Shown here piece after piece: positions 33,736-43,112 of a stretch of 64,000 nt of DNA. Origin of the DNA: Actinoallomurus spadix. Its GTDB lineage: Bacteria > Actinomycetota > Actinomycetes > Streptosporangiales > Streptosporangiaceae. Position numbers and translations under genes: made by a program. Each line of letters begins with the position of its first letter. The stretch's first letter is position 1. The stretch spans positions 1 to 64,000 of the forward strand of contig NZ_JAMXMX010000017.1 in the NCBI RefSeq assembly GCF_024055725.1. Direction: 5' to 3'. The notes under the pieces were generated by a model. The model was not told the DNA's origin, searched no databases, and saw only the letters and a program-made list of their open reading frames with translations.

Positions 33736-34469
33736 TGTGCCGCCACATCGCCTACCTCGGAGCGCCGCGCACCCTGCACGAGCTGCTGTTCGCGCCGGAG
33801 CACTCCCTGGAGCGGCAGTCGTACGCGCCGAGCATGAACGCCAACTGCGTCATCAACGCCGACGGGTTCGGCGCGGGCTGGTACGACCCCTCCCGCGCCC
33901 GGCCCGTCCGGTACCGCCGGTCCCAGCCGATCTGGACGGACCTGTCCTTCGCCGACATCGCGGAGGTCGTGCGCAGCACGTGCGCGGTGGGCGCCGTCCG
34001 CTCCGCGACGCCGGGCTTCCCGGTGGACGAGTCGTGCGCCCAGCCGTTCACCGACTTCGAGCGCCTGTTCAGCCACAACGGCGCCGTCGAGGGGTTCCCG
34101 GGCGTCGAGGCGAAGCTGCGGGAGCTCGCCGGCGACCTCGCGCCGATCCCCGACGCCCGCGCCCCCGTCGACTCGGCGCTGCTGTTCGCGCTGGCCGCCG
34201 GGCGCTGGCGGGACGGGGCGGCCCTCGCGGACGGGCTCGCGTACGCCGTCGAGGCCGTCGCCGCGCTCGCCCCGGGCCGGTACAACCTTCTGGCCGCCGA
34301 CGGGCGCTCGCTGGCCGCGACCCGATGGGGCGACACGCTGTACGTCCGCCGGGGCGAGGACGTCGTCATCGCCTCCGAGCCGTACGACGAGGGGCCCGGG
34401 TGGGAGGAGGTCCCCGACCGCTCACTGGTGACGGTCGATCAGCACGGGGTACGGGTGAGCCCACTGTGA
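33735..34469 (+). CDS. egtC: Gamma-glutamyl hercynylcysteine sulfoxide hydrolase EgtC
   Basis: 244 residues, class II glutamine-amidotransferase fold. It begins MCRHIAYLG, so Cys2 becomes the N-terminal nucleophile after Met removal. [12 protein letters not shown] and [17 protein letters not shown] are the usual family segments. It removes glutamate from the EgtB product. The start overlaps the egtB stop by TGATG, and the end overlaps egtD by GTGA. Confidence 0.93.
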   Translation: MCRHIAYLGAPRTLHELLFAPEHSLERQSYAPSMNANCVINADGFGAGWYDPSRARPVRYRRSQPIWTDLSFADIAEVVRSTCAVGAVRSATPGFPVDESCAQPFTDFERLFSHNGAVEGFPGVEAKLRELAGDLAPIPDARAPVDSALLFALAAGRWRDGAALADGLAYAVEAVAALAPGRYNLLAADGRSLAATRWGDTLYVRRGEDVVIASEPYDEGPGWEEVPDRSLVTVDQHGVRVSPL

Positions 34470-35464
34470 CGGGCTCGACCCCACGGACGGACGAACATCG
34501 GGAGGCATACGTGGACCGCTTTCTCACTCCGGACGATCTCGGCAAGGCGCTCCGCCGGGACGTCGCGGACGGCCTGAGCGCACGGCCGAAGACCCTGCCC
34601 GCCAAGTGGTTCTACGACGAGCGCGGCAGCGAGCTGTTCGAGGAGATCACCCGGCTGGAGGAGTACTACCCGACCCGCCGCGAGCGCGAGATCCTCGCCG
34701 GCCGGGCGGGCGAGATCGCCGAGGCGACCGGCGCGGTCACCCTCATGGAGCTGGGCGCGGGCTCGGGGGAGAAGACCCGGGTGCTGCTCGACGCGCTGGG
34801 CGGCACGCTGCGCACGTACGTCCCGGTCGACGTCAGCGGGGACTTCCTCGCGCACGCGGCCGAGCGGATCGCCGCGGACCACCCGGACCTGACGGTGCGG
34901 CCGGTCGTGGCCGACTACGAACGGCACCTGTCCCTGCTGCCGGGCGGCGAGCGCCGGCTGGTGGTGTTCCTCGGCGGCACGATCGGCAACATGACCCCGT
35001 CCGAGCGGGTGTCGTTCCTCAGCGCGCTGCGCGCCACGATGAACGACGGCGACGCCCTGCTGCTCGGCGCGGACCTGGTCAAAAACGAGGGCCGCCTCGT
35101 CCGCGCCTACGACGACACGCGCGGGGTCACCGCGGAGTTCAACCGGAACGTCCTGAACGTCATCAACCGCGAGCTCGGCGCCGACTTCGTTCCCGAGCGC
35201 TTCGAGCACGTGGCCGTCTGGAATCCCGGCGATGAGTGGATCGAGATGCGGCTGCGGTCGGCCGAACGCCAGGTCGTCCACGTTCCGGCCGTCGACCTGA
35301 CGGTGGAGTTCGACGCGGGGGAGGAGATGCGCACGGAGATCTCGGCGAAGTTCCGCCGGGACCGGATCGAGGCCGAGGCCGGGGCCGCGGGCCTGACGGT
35401 CGACCGGTGGTGGACCGACGAGGACGGTGATTTCTCGCTGAGTCTTGTCAGACCCGCTCTATAG
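34466..35464 (+). CDS. egtD: L-histidine N-alpha-methyltransferase EgtD
   Basis: 332 residues, DUF2260-type SAM methyltransferase. The SAM motif is [19 protein letters not shown], followed by [13 protein letters not shown] and [15 protein letters not shown], the hallmark segments of EgtD. It trimethylates histidine to hercynine, the first step of the pathway. GTG 34466 overlaps egtC; GTG 34511 is another possible start. No egtE lies next to it, so the last C-S lyase step must be encoded elsewhere or done by another PLP enzyme. Confidence 0.93.
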   Translation: MTGSTPRTDEHREAYVDRFLTPDDLGKALRRDVADGLSARPKTLPAKWFYDERGSELFEEITRLEEYYPTRREREILAGRAGEIAEATGAVTLMELGAGSGEKTRVLLDALGGTLRTYVPVDVSGDFLAHAAERIAADHPDLTVRPVVADYERHLSLLPGGERRLVVFLGGTIGNMTPSERVSFLSALRATMNDGDALLLGADLVKNEGRLVRAYDDTRGVTAEFNRNVLNVINRELGADFVPERFEHVAVWNPGDEWIEMRLRSAERQVVHVPAVDLTVEFDAGEEMRTEISAKFRRDRIEAEAGAAGLTVDRWWTDEDGDFSLSLVRPAL

Positions 35465-35474
35465 GGTTGGACCC

Positions 35475-36485
35475 GTGGCGCAGCAACGGAAGCGAGCGAC
35501 CATCCGCGAAGTGGCGAAGGCGACGGGGCTGTCGCCCGCCGCCGTCTCGTACGCGCTGCGGGGCATCCAGACGTCGGAGGAGACGCAGCAGCGGGTCCGG
35601 CAGGCCGCCGCCGAGCTGGGATACGAGGCGCACCCCATCGCGCGTGCCCTCGCCAGCGGGCGCACCGGCATGGTCGGTCTGCTGTGCGGCTCCCTCGAGG
35701 ACCTCTGGCAGCAGTCGCTCGCGGTCGGCATCGGCCGGGCGCTGTTCGCCCGCGACCGCTACGCCATCATCCTCGACGCGGCCGGCGACCCCGCGCGGGA
35801 GGCCATGCTGGCGCGGCAGCTGCGCGACCAGCGCGTCGACGGGCTGATCGTGCAGCCGGTGGACCCGGCCGGCGAGGTGTGGGCCGAGCTGGGGGAGAGC
35901 CTGCCGATCGTGTCGATCGGCGACTCGCTGCGCGGCGGGCACGCGTACGGCGAGGTCGTGTTCGACAACCGTGCCGGGGTCACGCTCGCGCTGGAGCACC
36001 TGCGCCAGCTCGGGCACCGGCACGTCGCCGTGCTCACGCCCACGCGCGCCAGCACGCCCGACCGCCCCGCCGACCTGCACGTCAACGCGGAGGCCGAGCG
36101 GATCGGCATCCAGGTCGACGTGGTGACCTCGCCGCAGGCGCTGCACAGCGCGACCGAGACGGCCCTGGCGGTGCTCCGCCGGCCGGACCCGCCGACCGCG
36201 CTGTTCTGCTTCTCCGACTCGATCGCCTACGGCGTCTACGCCGCGACGCGCGAGCTGGGCCTGAGCGTGCCCGGTGACGTGTCCGTCGCGGGCTTCGACA
36301 ACCACCCGATGTCCGCGCTGCTCACCCCGCCGCTGACCAGCGTCGACTGGGACATCGAGGACATCGTGCACTCGGCGGTGCGGGTCATCGTCGGCGGCAT
36401 CGAGGGCAAGCCGCGCCGCCGCCGCATCGTCTGCGAGCCCAGCCTCCTCCCCCGGGAGTCGACCGGTAAATGTTCGGCTCAGTAG
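35475..36485 (+). CDS. LacI-family transcriptional regulator linked to egt genes
   Basis: 336 residues. The helix-turn-helix and hinge lie in the first 60 residues (IREVAKATGLSPAAVSYALR), followed by a periplasmic-binding-protein-like ligand domain (FDNRAGVTLALEHLRQLGH, then VAGFDNHPMSALLTPPLTSV). GTG 35475 is 10 bases after the egtD stop, so it may be the last gene of the egt operon. Its end overlaps the convergent lyase gene by 7 bases. Such regulators sense small organic ligands; histidine, hercynine or ergothioneine are reasonable guesses but only guesses. Its likely sites are the palindromes at 31077-31128. Confidence 0.87.
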   Translation: MAQQRKRATIREVAKATGLSPAAVSYALRGIQTSEETQQRVRQAAAELGYEAHPIARALASGRTGMVGLLCGSLEDLWQQSLAVGIGRALFARDRYAIILDAAGDPAREAMLARQLRDQRVDGLIVQPVDPAGEVWAELGESLPIVSIGDSLRGGHAYGEVVFDNRAGVTLALEHLRQLGHRHVAVLTPTRASTPDRPADLHVNAEAERIGIQVDVVTSPQALHSATETALAVLRRPDPPTALFCFSDSIAYGVYAATRELGLSVPGDVSVAGFDNHPMSALLTPPLTSVDWDIEDIVHSAVRVIVGGIEGKPRRRRIVCEPSLLPRESTGKCSAQ

Positions 36486-37921
36486 GCGCCGTACGCCGCG
36501 ATCCGGGGGAGCAGGTCCGCGGCGGCGGCGATGTCGGTGTCGAGCGGCCGGTCCTCGACGGCCGGGTCGAGCGCGTCGGCGGCCTGGGCGTACACCTCGC
36601 CGAGCCGGTCCGGTGGCGTCCGGCCCTGCATCCGCAGCGCCCGTACCGCCGCGACGAGCTCGCAGGCCAGCGCGGTGCGGTAGGCCGTGACGACGTCGGT
36701 GGTGGCGCGCGCGGACTGGGTGGCGAAGCCGGCGTGCTCCTCGACGCCCCGCGACAGCACGGCGCTGCCGAGCGCGGCGGGGGAGGCCAGCCGCCGGATG
36801 TCGGCGATGGCCGAGTGCGCGACGTACTCCAGGATCATGATTCCGGACCCGGGTTCGCCCGGCGCCGCCTGGAACGCCTCCAGCCCGGTGAAGGACGGCT
36901 CCACGAGCGTGCCGAGCCGGGCCGCGGACAGCGCCGCGGTCTGGAACAGCGCGGCCCGCACGGAGTCCAGGGCCAGTCCCACGGACGCGGTGTGGAAGTT
37001 GCCGTTGTGCCAGACCGTACGGTTCGCGACGTCGACGAGCGGGTTCTCGGCCGCCGCGTTGATCTCGCGGACGACGATCCCCTCGGCCTGCTCGGCGACG
37101 TCCACGGCCGGGCCGTGCACCTGGGGGAACGCCCGATAGCCGTACGGATCCTGGATGCGCGCCGGGGTGACCTCCTCGGGCAGGAGACCGCGCACGGCCT
37201 CGGCGACCCGGCGCTGACCGGGGTGCGGGCAGGCCTCGTGCACGGGCGCGGCGAAGGGCTCGGCGGAGCCGCGCACGGCCAGCAGCGACAGCGCGGTCAC
37301 CGGCACCGAGGCGCGCAGCAGCTCGGTCACGTCCCGGACGGCCAGCGCGGCCTCGCCGAGGGTCGCGGCGTTGGAGCTGATGAAGGCCAGCGCGTCCGTG
37401 GGCCGCAGGGCGAAGCGCGGGCCGCCCGCGCCGCCCTGCCAGGGGCGCTCGCCGATCAGGCACAGCGCGGTGGCGGCGAGCGCGGTCAGGTCGCCGGTGC
37501 CGATCGCGCCGTACGCCGGGATCGGCGGGATCAGCCAGCGGTTGATCACCTCGGCGAGAGTGCCGAGGACCTCCGGGTCGACGCCGGAGCCGCCGGCGGC
37601 GAGCTGGTTGAGGCGCACGACGAGCATCGCGCGGACGATCTCGGAGGCGAGCAGCGGCCCGGCGCCGCCGGCGTGGCTGCGCAGAAGGCGCAGGCCATGG
37701 GCGTCGTCGTCCTCGATCGTGACGTTGCGGTTGGCGCCGACGCCCGTGGTCCGGCCGTAGACGGCCTGGCGGCCGGCGACCTCGCGGGCGACCTCCCAGG
37801 CCTGCCGGGCCTGCTCCACCGCTTGTGGCGGAACTGTAACAAAGACGCCCTCACGCGCCACAGACGCTACGACCTCGCAGGTCAGGCCGCTACCGTGGAC
37901 GGCTACGGATGTCGGACTCAT
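36479..37921 (-). CDS. Aromatic amino acid lyase homologue with Gly-Thr-Gly in place of the MIO triad
   Basis: 480 residues, histidine/phenylalanine ammonia-lyase fold. Much of the active-site frame is kept: Tyr55 in YGRTTGVG, His83 in SHAGG, QDPYGYRAFPQVHG (Gln257, Tyr260, Arg263), the NGNFH loop (306-310) and Glu394/395. The segment that normally reads GSxGASGDL is here GAIGTGDL, so residues 141-143 (37493-37501) are Gly-Thr-Gly rather than Ala-Ser-Gly. Ergothionase, a member of this fold that removes trimethylamine from ergothioneine, works without MIO. With egtABCD on one side and a betaine-type importer on the other, this is a candidate ergothioneine or hercynine lyase. It could also be a lyase with an unusual cofactor. 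ATG 37921 is preferred over TTG 37948. Confidence 0.75.
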   Translation of the reverse strand: MSPTSVAVHGSGLTCEVVASVAREGVFVTVPPQAVEQARQAWEVAREVAGRQAVYGRTTGVGANRNVTIEDDDAHGLRLLRSHAGGAGPLLASEIVRAMLVVRLNQLAAGGSGVDPEVLGTLAEVINRWLIPPIPAYGAIGTGDLTALAATALCLIGERPWQGGAGGPRFALRPTDALAFISSNAATLGEAALAVRDVTELLRASVPVTALSLLAVRGSAEPFAAPVHEACPHPGQRRVAEAVRGLLPEEVTPARIQDPYGYRAFPQVHGPAVDVAEQAEGIVVREINAAAENPLVDVANRTVWHNGNFHTASVGLALDSVRAALFQTAALSAARLGTLVEPSFTGLEAFQAAPGEPGSGIMILEYVAHSAIADIRRLASPAALGSAVLSRGVEEHAGFATQSARATTDVVTAYRTALACELVAAVRALRMQGRTPPDRLGEVYAQAADALDPAVEDRPLDTDIAAAADLLPRIAAYGAY

Positions 37922-38001
37922 CGGTGGAACATTACGGCAAGCAGACAAATCAGACTATCTTGACCTTTAATCCCGGATAACCCCCAGGGGCTGAGTCACT
38001 C

Positions 38002-38799
38002 TTGATCCAATTCGATGGCGTTACGAAGCGCTACGTCGACGGCACCGTGGCCGTCGACGACCTGACGCTGCAGATCCCCACCGGCCAGATCACCGTGCTC
38101 GTCGGGCCCTCCGGCTGCGGCAAGACCACGACACTGCGGATGATCAACCGCCTGATCGAGCCGACCAGCGGCACCATCACCATCGACGGTGAGGACGTCC
38201 GCGCCCAGGACCCCGCCCGCCTGCGCCGCGGCATCGGCTACGTCATCCAGCACGCCGGCCTGTTCCCGCACCGGACGATCGTCGACAACATCGCCACCGT
38301 CCCCTACCTCCTCGGCTGGGACAAGAAGAAGGCCCGGACCACGGCGCTGGAGCTGATGGAGCGGGTCGGCCTCGACACGAAGATGGCCCGGCGCTACCCG
38401 TACCAGCTGTCCGGTGGCCAGCAGCAGCGCGTCGGCGTCGCCCGCGCCCTCGCCGCCGACCCGCCCGTCATGCTGATGGACGAGCCGTTCAGCGCCGTCG
38501 ACCCGATCGTGCGCAAGAGTCTGCAGGACGAGTTCATCCGGCTGCAGTCCGAACTGCGCAAGACCATCGCCTTCGTCACCCACGACATCGACGAGGCCGT
38601 CAAGCTCGGCCACACCGTCGCGGTGTTCAAGGTCGGCGGCGTCCTCGCCCAGCACTCCACGCCCGACGAGCTGCTCGCCGCGCCGGCCGACGACTTCGTC
38701 CGGGAGTTCCTCGGCGGCGAGAAGGGCCTCAAGCGGCTGCGCTTCAACCGCGACCTCGACCGGCAGGACGAGCCGGGCGTCGAGGCGGCGGAGCGATGA
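38002..38799 (+). CDS. Quaternary-amine-type ABC importer, ATP-binding subunit
   Basis: 265 residues. Walker A is GPSGCGKTT, the signature [15 protein letters not shown], Walker [13 protein letters not shown] and the switch His in FVTHDIDEA. The sequence resembles OpuCA/BusAA/ProV-type ATPases but has no clear CBS domains, as it ends about 30 residues after the core. It starts with TTG 38002, 80 bases from the divergent lyase gene, and overlaps the next gene by ATGA. It powers uptake of a betaine-like compound. Confidence 0.88.
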   Translation: MIQFDGVTKRYVDGTVAVDDLTLQIPTGQITVLVGPSGCGKTTTLRMINRLIEPTSGTITIDGEDVRAQDPARLRRGIGYVIQHAGLFPHRTIVDNIATVPYLLGWDKKKARTTALELMERVGLDTKMARRYPYQLSGGQQQRVGVARALAADPPVMLMDEPFSAVDPIVRKSLQDEFIRLQSELRKTIAFVTHDIDEAVKLGHTVAVFKVGGVLAQHSTPDELLAAPADDFVREFLGGEKGLKRLRFNRDLDRQDEPGVEAAER

Positions 38800-39485
38800 C
38801 CCTGGCCGCCGCGGACGGCGGCGAGCCGCTGATCCGCTGGGACTGGATCGGCGACCACACCGGGCAGCTCGCCGACCTGACCGCGCACCACCTCAAACTC
38901 GCGCTGCTGCCCATCCTGTTCGGGCTCGTCGTCGCGATCCCGCTCGGCCTGCTGTGCGCGCGGTGGCGCTGGCTCTACCCGCCGACGCTCGGCGTCGCCA
39001 ACGTCCTGTACGGCCTGCCGTCGCTCGCGCTGTTCATGCTGTTCATCCCCTACTTCGGCATCGGCAGCGGCGGCCGCGCGGACTTCACCATCATCGTGCC
39101 GCTGACGCTGTTCTCCCTGTCGGTCCTCGTGCCGAACGTCGTCGACGGGCTCCGCTCCGTCCCCGACCCGGTCCGCCAGGCCGCCACCGCCATGGGGTTC
39201 GGCACACTGCGGCGGCTGATCCAGGTCGAACTGCCCATCGCGGTGCCCGTCGTCATCGCCGGAGCACGCGTCGCGGCCGTGTCCTCGATCAGCCTGGTCA
39301 GCGTCGGAACCCTGATCGGCAACGGCGGGCTCGGGCAGCTCTTCGTCGACGGGTACTCCCGTGACTTCACGACGCCGATCATCGTCTCCTGCGTGCTGAT
39401 CATCGCGCTCGCGCTGATCAGCGACGGGGTCCTCGTCGCCGCGCAGCGCCTGCTCACGCCCTGGGCCCGGAGGGGGACCAGATGA
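38796..39485 (+). CDS. Quaternary-amine-type ABC importer, permease 1
   Basis: 229 residues with five to six membrane helices of the OpuCB/BusAB type. The conserved cytoplasmic loop for ATPase docking reads [19 protein letters not shown]. It overlaps both neighbours by 4 bases (ATGA), so subunits are made in balance. A heteromeric permease with the next gene is expected. Confidence 0.88.
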   Translation: MTLAAADGGEPLIRWDWIGDHTGQLADLTAHHLKLALLPILFGLVVAIPLGLLCARWRWLYPPTLGVANVLYGLPSLALFMLFIPYFGIGSGGRADFTIIVPLTLFSLSVLVPNVVDGLRSVPDPVRQAATAMGFGTLRRLIQVELPIAVPVVIAGARVAAVSSISLVSVGTLIGNGGLGQLFVDGYSRDFTTPIIVSCVLIIALALISDGVLVAAQRLLTPWARRGTR

Positions 39486-40153
39486 ACCTCGCCGACCAGA
39501 TCAAGGACGCCTGGACCTGGCTCACCGCCTCGGCGCACTGGAGCGGCGGCGACGGCATCCCGCACCGCCTGCTCGAACACCTCGGGTACAGCGCGCTGGC
39601 GCTCGTGATCGCCGCGCTCATCGCGCTGCCGCTCGGCGCGCTCGTCGGCCACACCGGGCGCGGCGGGTTCGCCGTCGTCACCGTCGCGAACTTCGCGCGG
39701 TCCATCCCCACGCTGGGCCTGCTCCTGCTCGTCGTCACCGTGACGTCCATCGGCCTCACCCCCGTGATCATCCCGCTGATCGCGCTGGCGACCCCGCCGA
39801 TCCTCGTCAACACGTACGAAGGCGTCCGCGGCGTCGACCCCGACATCAAGGACGCCGCCCGCGGGATGGGCATGACGGGGCCCGGCATCCTTCTCAAGGC
39901 CGAGGTGCCGGTGGCCATGCCGCTCATCCTCCTCGGCCTCCGCACGGCCGCCATCCAGGTCGTCGCGACCGCCACGATCGCGGCGTACGCCGGCATCGGC
40001 GGGCTCGGCCGCTACATCGTCGACGGCCTCGCCCGCAAGGACTACCCCTCGGTCGTCGGCGGCTCGGTCCTCGTGGTCCTGCTCGCCGTCATCGTCCAGC
40101 TCGCCTTCGTCGGCATCCGCCGAGCGGTCGTGTCCCGCGGCCTGCGCAACTGA
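39482..40153 (+). CDS. Quaternary-amine-type ABC importer, permease 2
   Basis: 223 residues, OpuCD/ProW-like, with docking loop [19 protein letters not shown] and the helix segment [17 protein letters not shown] common to this family. It forms the second half of the membrane channel. The start ATG 39482 overlaps the previous stop; the binding-protein gene follows after 30 bases. Confidence 0.88.
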   Translation: MNLADQIKDAWTWLTASAHWSGGDGIPHRLLEHLGYSALALVIAALIALPLGALVGHTGRGGFAVVTVANFARSIPTLGLLLLVVTVTSIGLTPVIIPLIALATPPILVNTYEGVRGVDPDIKDAARGMGMTGPGILLKAEVPVAMPLILLGLRTAAIQVVATATIAAYAGIGGLGRYIVDGLARKDYPSVVGGSVLVVLLAVIVQLAFVGIRRAVVSRGLRN

Positions 40154-40183
40154 GACCGTGATGATTCAACGGAAGGAATCAGC

Positions 40184-41119
40184 ATGATCCGCATCGTCCG
40201 GGGCGCCGCCCTCGGCGTGACCGTCGCCCTCGCGCTCGCCGCCTGCGGAGGCGGCGGCGACGACAGTGGCGGCAACCCCCTCGACCAGAAGTCCAGCGGT
40301 GGCGGCGGGGGGAACGTCGTCGTCGGCTCGGCCAACTTCACCGAGAGCCAGCTCCTCGGCGAGCTGTACGCCCAGGCCCTGGAGGCCAAGGGCGTCAAGG
40401 TCACGAAGAAGTTCAACATCGGCAGCCGCGAGGTCTACTACGACCAGGTCAAGTCCGGCGCCATCACCGTCATGCCGGAGTACAACGGCGGGCTGCTGAG
40501 CACGTCGGTCGACAAGGCCAGCAAGGCCGTGACGGCCGACCAGGTGAACTCCGAGCTGAAGGCGAAGCTGCCCTCGACGCTGGAGATCCTCGAGCCGTCC
40601 AAGGCCGAGGACAAGGACTCGGTCACGGTCAACTCCCAGACCGCCACCAAGTACCACCTGAAGTCGATCGCCGACCTGAAGGCCGTCGCCGGGCAGTTGA
40701 CCATCGGCGGACCGTCGGAGTTCAAGACCCGGGAGCAGGGCATGCTCGGGCTGGAGAGCAAGTACGACCTGAAGTTCAAGAAGTTCCAGCCGTTCGACGC
40801 GAACGCCCAGACCACACTGGTCAAGCTGCTGAAGGACGACAAGGTCCAGGCCGCCGACCTGTTCACGACCGACCCGGCGATCGCGGCCAACAAGTTCGTC
40901 GTGCTGGAGGACCCGCAGAACGTCTTCAGCGCGCAGAACGTCGTGCCGCTGGTCTACAAGTCCGGCGTCAACGACACCGCCCGGGCCGCGCTCAACGCGG
41001 TCTCGGCCAAGCTCACCACCGCGGACCTGCAGACCATGCTGGCGAAGGTGAACGACGAGAAGAAGGACCCGAGCGAGGTCGCCAAGGACTGGCTCAAGCA
41101 GGCCGGCCTCGGCGGCTGA
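40184..41119 (+). CDS. Quaternary-amine-type ABC importer, substrate-binding lipoprotein
   Basis: 311 residues. Signal peptide with lipobox LAAC (Cys21), then a Gly/Asp/Ser linker and an OpuAC-type binding domain (VVVGSANFTESQLLGELYAQ, then ITVMPEYNGGLLS). Family members bind choline, glycine betaine and related trimethylammonium compounds; EgtU, an ergothioneine-binding relative, belongs to the same family. Next to egtABCD and a lyase homologue, ergothioneine or hercynine are candidate ligands, but osmoprotectant uptake is the default alternative. Confidence 0.88.
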   Translation: MIRIVRGAALGVTVALALAACGGGGDDSGGNPLDQKSSGGGGGNVVVGSANFTESQLLGELYAQALEAKGVKVTKKFNIGSREVYYDQVKSGAITVMPEYNGGLLSTSVDKASKAVTADQVNSELKAKLPSTLEILEPSKAEDKDSVTVNSQTATKYHLKSIADLKAVAGQLTIGGPSEFKTREQGMLGLESKYDLKFKKFQPFDANAQTTLVKLLKDDKVQAADLFTTDPAIAANKFVVLEDPQNVFSAQNVVPLVYKSGVNDTARAALNAVSAKLTTADLQTMLAKVNDEKKDPSEVAKDWLKQAGLGG

Positions 41120-41140
41120 GCCCTGCCGATCAGGTACCGC

Positions 41141-41170
41141 GCGGCCCCTCGGTGATCGCCGAGGGGCCGC
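41141..41170. terminator. Terminator after the ABC importer operon
   Basis: Perfect 12-base arms GCGGCCCCTCGG and CCGAGGGGCCGC around the loop TGATCG, 21 bases after the stop of the binding-protein gene. A strong intrinsic-type hairpin, without a T tract. Confidence 0.75.
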
Positions 41171-41195
41171 GTGACCCGGGTGAGAGGAAGGGCGC

Positions 41196-42026
41196 GTGGG
41201 GGTGAGCGCACGCGAACAGGCGCAGTGGACCAGGGCGCGGCTCGGCCGGGGCGGGCCGCCGGTGGACCTGCTCACCGCCCGCTTCGACAGGCACGTCTAC
41301 GCCCCGCATACGCACGAGGAGTTCGCCATCGGCGTCTGCGTCGGCGGGGTGGAGTCCATCGACTACCGCGGCGGCCGGATCCATACCGGCCCGGGCTCCA
41401 TCGTCGTCCTCGCGCCCGGCGAGATGCACACCGGTGGTCCGGCGACGCCCATCGCCGGTTACGCCTACCGCGCCCTGTACGCTCACCCCGCCCTGCTCGC
41501 CGACGGCATCCGCGGCGTCCCGCACTTCCGCGAGCCGCTCGTCGACGACCCCGAACTCGCCGAGGCCCTGCGCGTCGCGCACATCGGCCTCGTCCGCCAC
41601 CCCGACCCGCTGGAGGCGGAGTGCCGCCTCCCCTGGCTGCTGACCGCGCTCGCCCGCCGGCACTCCACCGCCCGGCCGGCCGGCGGCACGGTCCCGGGCG
41701 CCGCCCGGATCGCCCGTACCGTCCGTGACCGTCTGGCCGACGACCTCACGGCCCCACCGTCGCTCGCCGGTCTCGCCGCCGAGCTGGGCCTGTCCCGCTA
41801 CCAGCTCCTGCGCGCCTTCCGCGCGGCGATGGGGGTCCCGCCGTACGCGTGGCTCGCCCAGCACCGCGTGACGAGGGCCCGCGTGCTCCTGGAGTCCGGG
41901 CTGCGCCCCGCCGAGGTGGCCGCGCTCGTCGGTTTCGCCGATCAGGCGCACCTGACCCGGTGGTTCCGGCGGGTGCTGGGGGTGACCCCGGCGGCCTACC
42001 GCGCCGGCGTGGCAGGGGCGGCGTAG
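41196..42026 (+). CDS. AraC-family regulator
   Basis: 276 residues: N-terminal AraC-type cupin (PHTHEEFAIGVCVGG, PGSIVVLAPGEMHTG) and C-terminal double helix-turn-helix (LAGLAAELGLSRYQLLRAFR, then VAALVGFADQAHLTRWFRR). GTG 41196 has GAGGAAG 6 bases upstream. This type is often found next to LysE or DMT exporters of amino acids, matching the DMT gene downstream. Confidence 0.87.
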   Translation: MGVSAREQAQWTRARLGRGGPPVDLLTARFDRHVYAPHTHEEFAIGVCVGGVESIDYRGGRIHTGPGSIVVLAPGEMHTGGPATPIAGYAYRALYAHPALLADGIRGVPHFREPLVDDPELAEALRVAHIGLVRHPDPLEAECRLPWLLTALARRHSTARPAGGTVPGAARIARTVRDRLADDLTAPPSLAGLAAELGLSRYQLLRAFRAAMGVPPYAWLAQHRVTRARVLLESGLRPAEVAALVGFADQAHLTRWFRRVLGVTPAAYRAGVAGAA

Positions 42027-42129
42027 CCGTACCGGCGTGGCGGAGGCGGCCGGCGCGCACCGTGGCAGGAGGGGTCCGGCCGCAACAGCGTTCAAGACGG
42101 CGCCCGCCGTCCCGGCCGATACTCGCCGC

Positions 42130-43083
42130 ATGACTGCACGCGGCTGGTCCCTCTTCTCCCTGATGGGAGTGGTCTGGGGCATCCCCTATCTGATGATCAA
42201 GGTGGCGGTGGACGCGGTGTCCCCGTTCACGGTGGTGTTCACGCGCTGTGCGCTCGGCGCCCTGTTGCTGCTGCCCTTCGTGCTCCGGCAGGGCGGCCTC
42301 GCCCGCACCGTGCGGGCGCACTGGCGTCCCCTGCTGGCCTTCGCGTGCGTCGAGATCATCGTCCCCTGGTTCACCCTCAGCGACGCCGAGCGCCATCTGT
42401 CCAGCTCCACGGCGGGCCTGCTGATCGCGGGCGTGCCGATCGTCGGAGTGGTCGTGGCCCGCTTCTTCGGCGACACGGACCGGCTCGGACCCCGGCGGGC
42501 GGCCGGCCTGGCGGTGGGCCTCGCGGGCGTCGCGGTCCTCACCGCACCGCACCTGACCGGCGGTGACGCCCGCTCCCTCGTCGAGGTGCTGCTGACCGTG
42601 ATCGGGTACGCCACGGCCCCGCTGATCGCCGCCCGCCACCTGAAGGGCGTCTCCTCACTCCAGCTCACGACCGCCTGCCTGGCCCTGTCCGCCGTGGTCT
42701 ACGCGCCCGCGGCCGCCGTCACCGCTCCGTCCGCCATGCCGTCCGCCACGGTCCTGGCCGCCCTCGCCGGTCTCGGCGTGGTGTGCACCGCGGTCGCCTT
42801 CGTGGCCTTCCTGGAGCTGATCAAGGAGGCGGGTCCGGCTCGCGCGACCGTCATCACGTACGTCAACCCGGCGGTCGCGGTGGCGGCCGGGGCGGTGTTC
42901 CTCGGCGAACGGCTGACGCCCGGAATCGTCACCGCCTTCGCCCTGATCCTGGCCGGCTCGGTTCTGGCGACGGCGGGCCCCGTCGCCGCCGATGAGCCGG
43001 GCGACGGGTCCGACGCCGCCGGCGGGGCCAATGCGCCGCGTGCGCCCGAGGCTCTGATCGGCACGGCCGACGAGTCCGGCTGA
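42130..43083 (+). CDS. EamA/DMT-family metabolite exporter
   Basis: 317 residues, about ten hydrophobic helices in two EamA repeats (first near LFSLMGVVWGIPYLMIKVAV, second near the segment with TYVNPAVAVAAGAVFLGERL). It is an inner-membrane exporter for amino acids or similar metabolites. It begins 103 bases after the AraC gene on the same strand and is its likely target. The Asp/Ala-rich C-terminal tail is cytoplasmic. Confidence 0.87.
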   Translation: MTARGWSLFSLMGVVWGIPYLMIKVAVDAVSPFTVVFTRCALGALLLLPFVLRQGGLARTVRAHWRPLLAFACVEIIVPWFTLSDAERHLSSSTAGLLIAGVPIVGVVVARFFGDTDRLGPRRAAGLAVGLAGVAVLTAPHLTGGDARSLVEVLLTVIGYATAPLIAARHLKGVSSLQLTTACLALSAVVYAPAAAVTAPSAMPSATVLAALAGLGVVCTAVAFVAFLELIKEAGPARATVITYVNPAVAVAAGAVFLGERLTPGIVTAFALILAGSVLATAGPVAADEPGDGSDAAGGANAPRAPEALIGTADESG

Positions 43084-43112
43084 CGGCCAGGTCGAGCTCC
43101 CGTGCCGCGTCG

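Noticed and set aside
37922-38001. A copy of the CGGTTCA operator between the lyase and importer genes
   Set aside because: Only ATCGGTGGAACATT is present, too far from the TGAACCG pattern to call a site.
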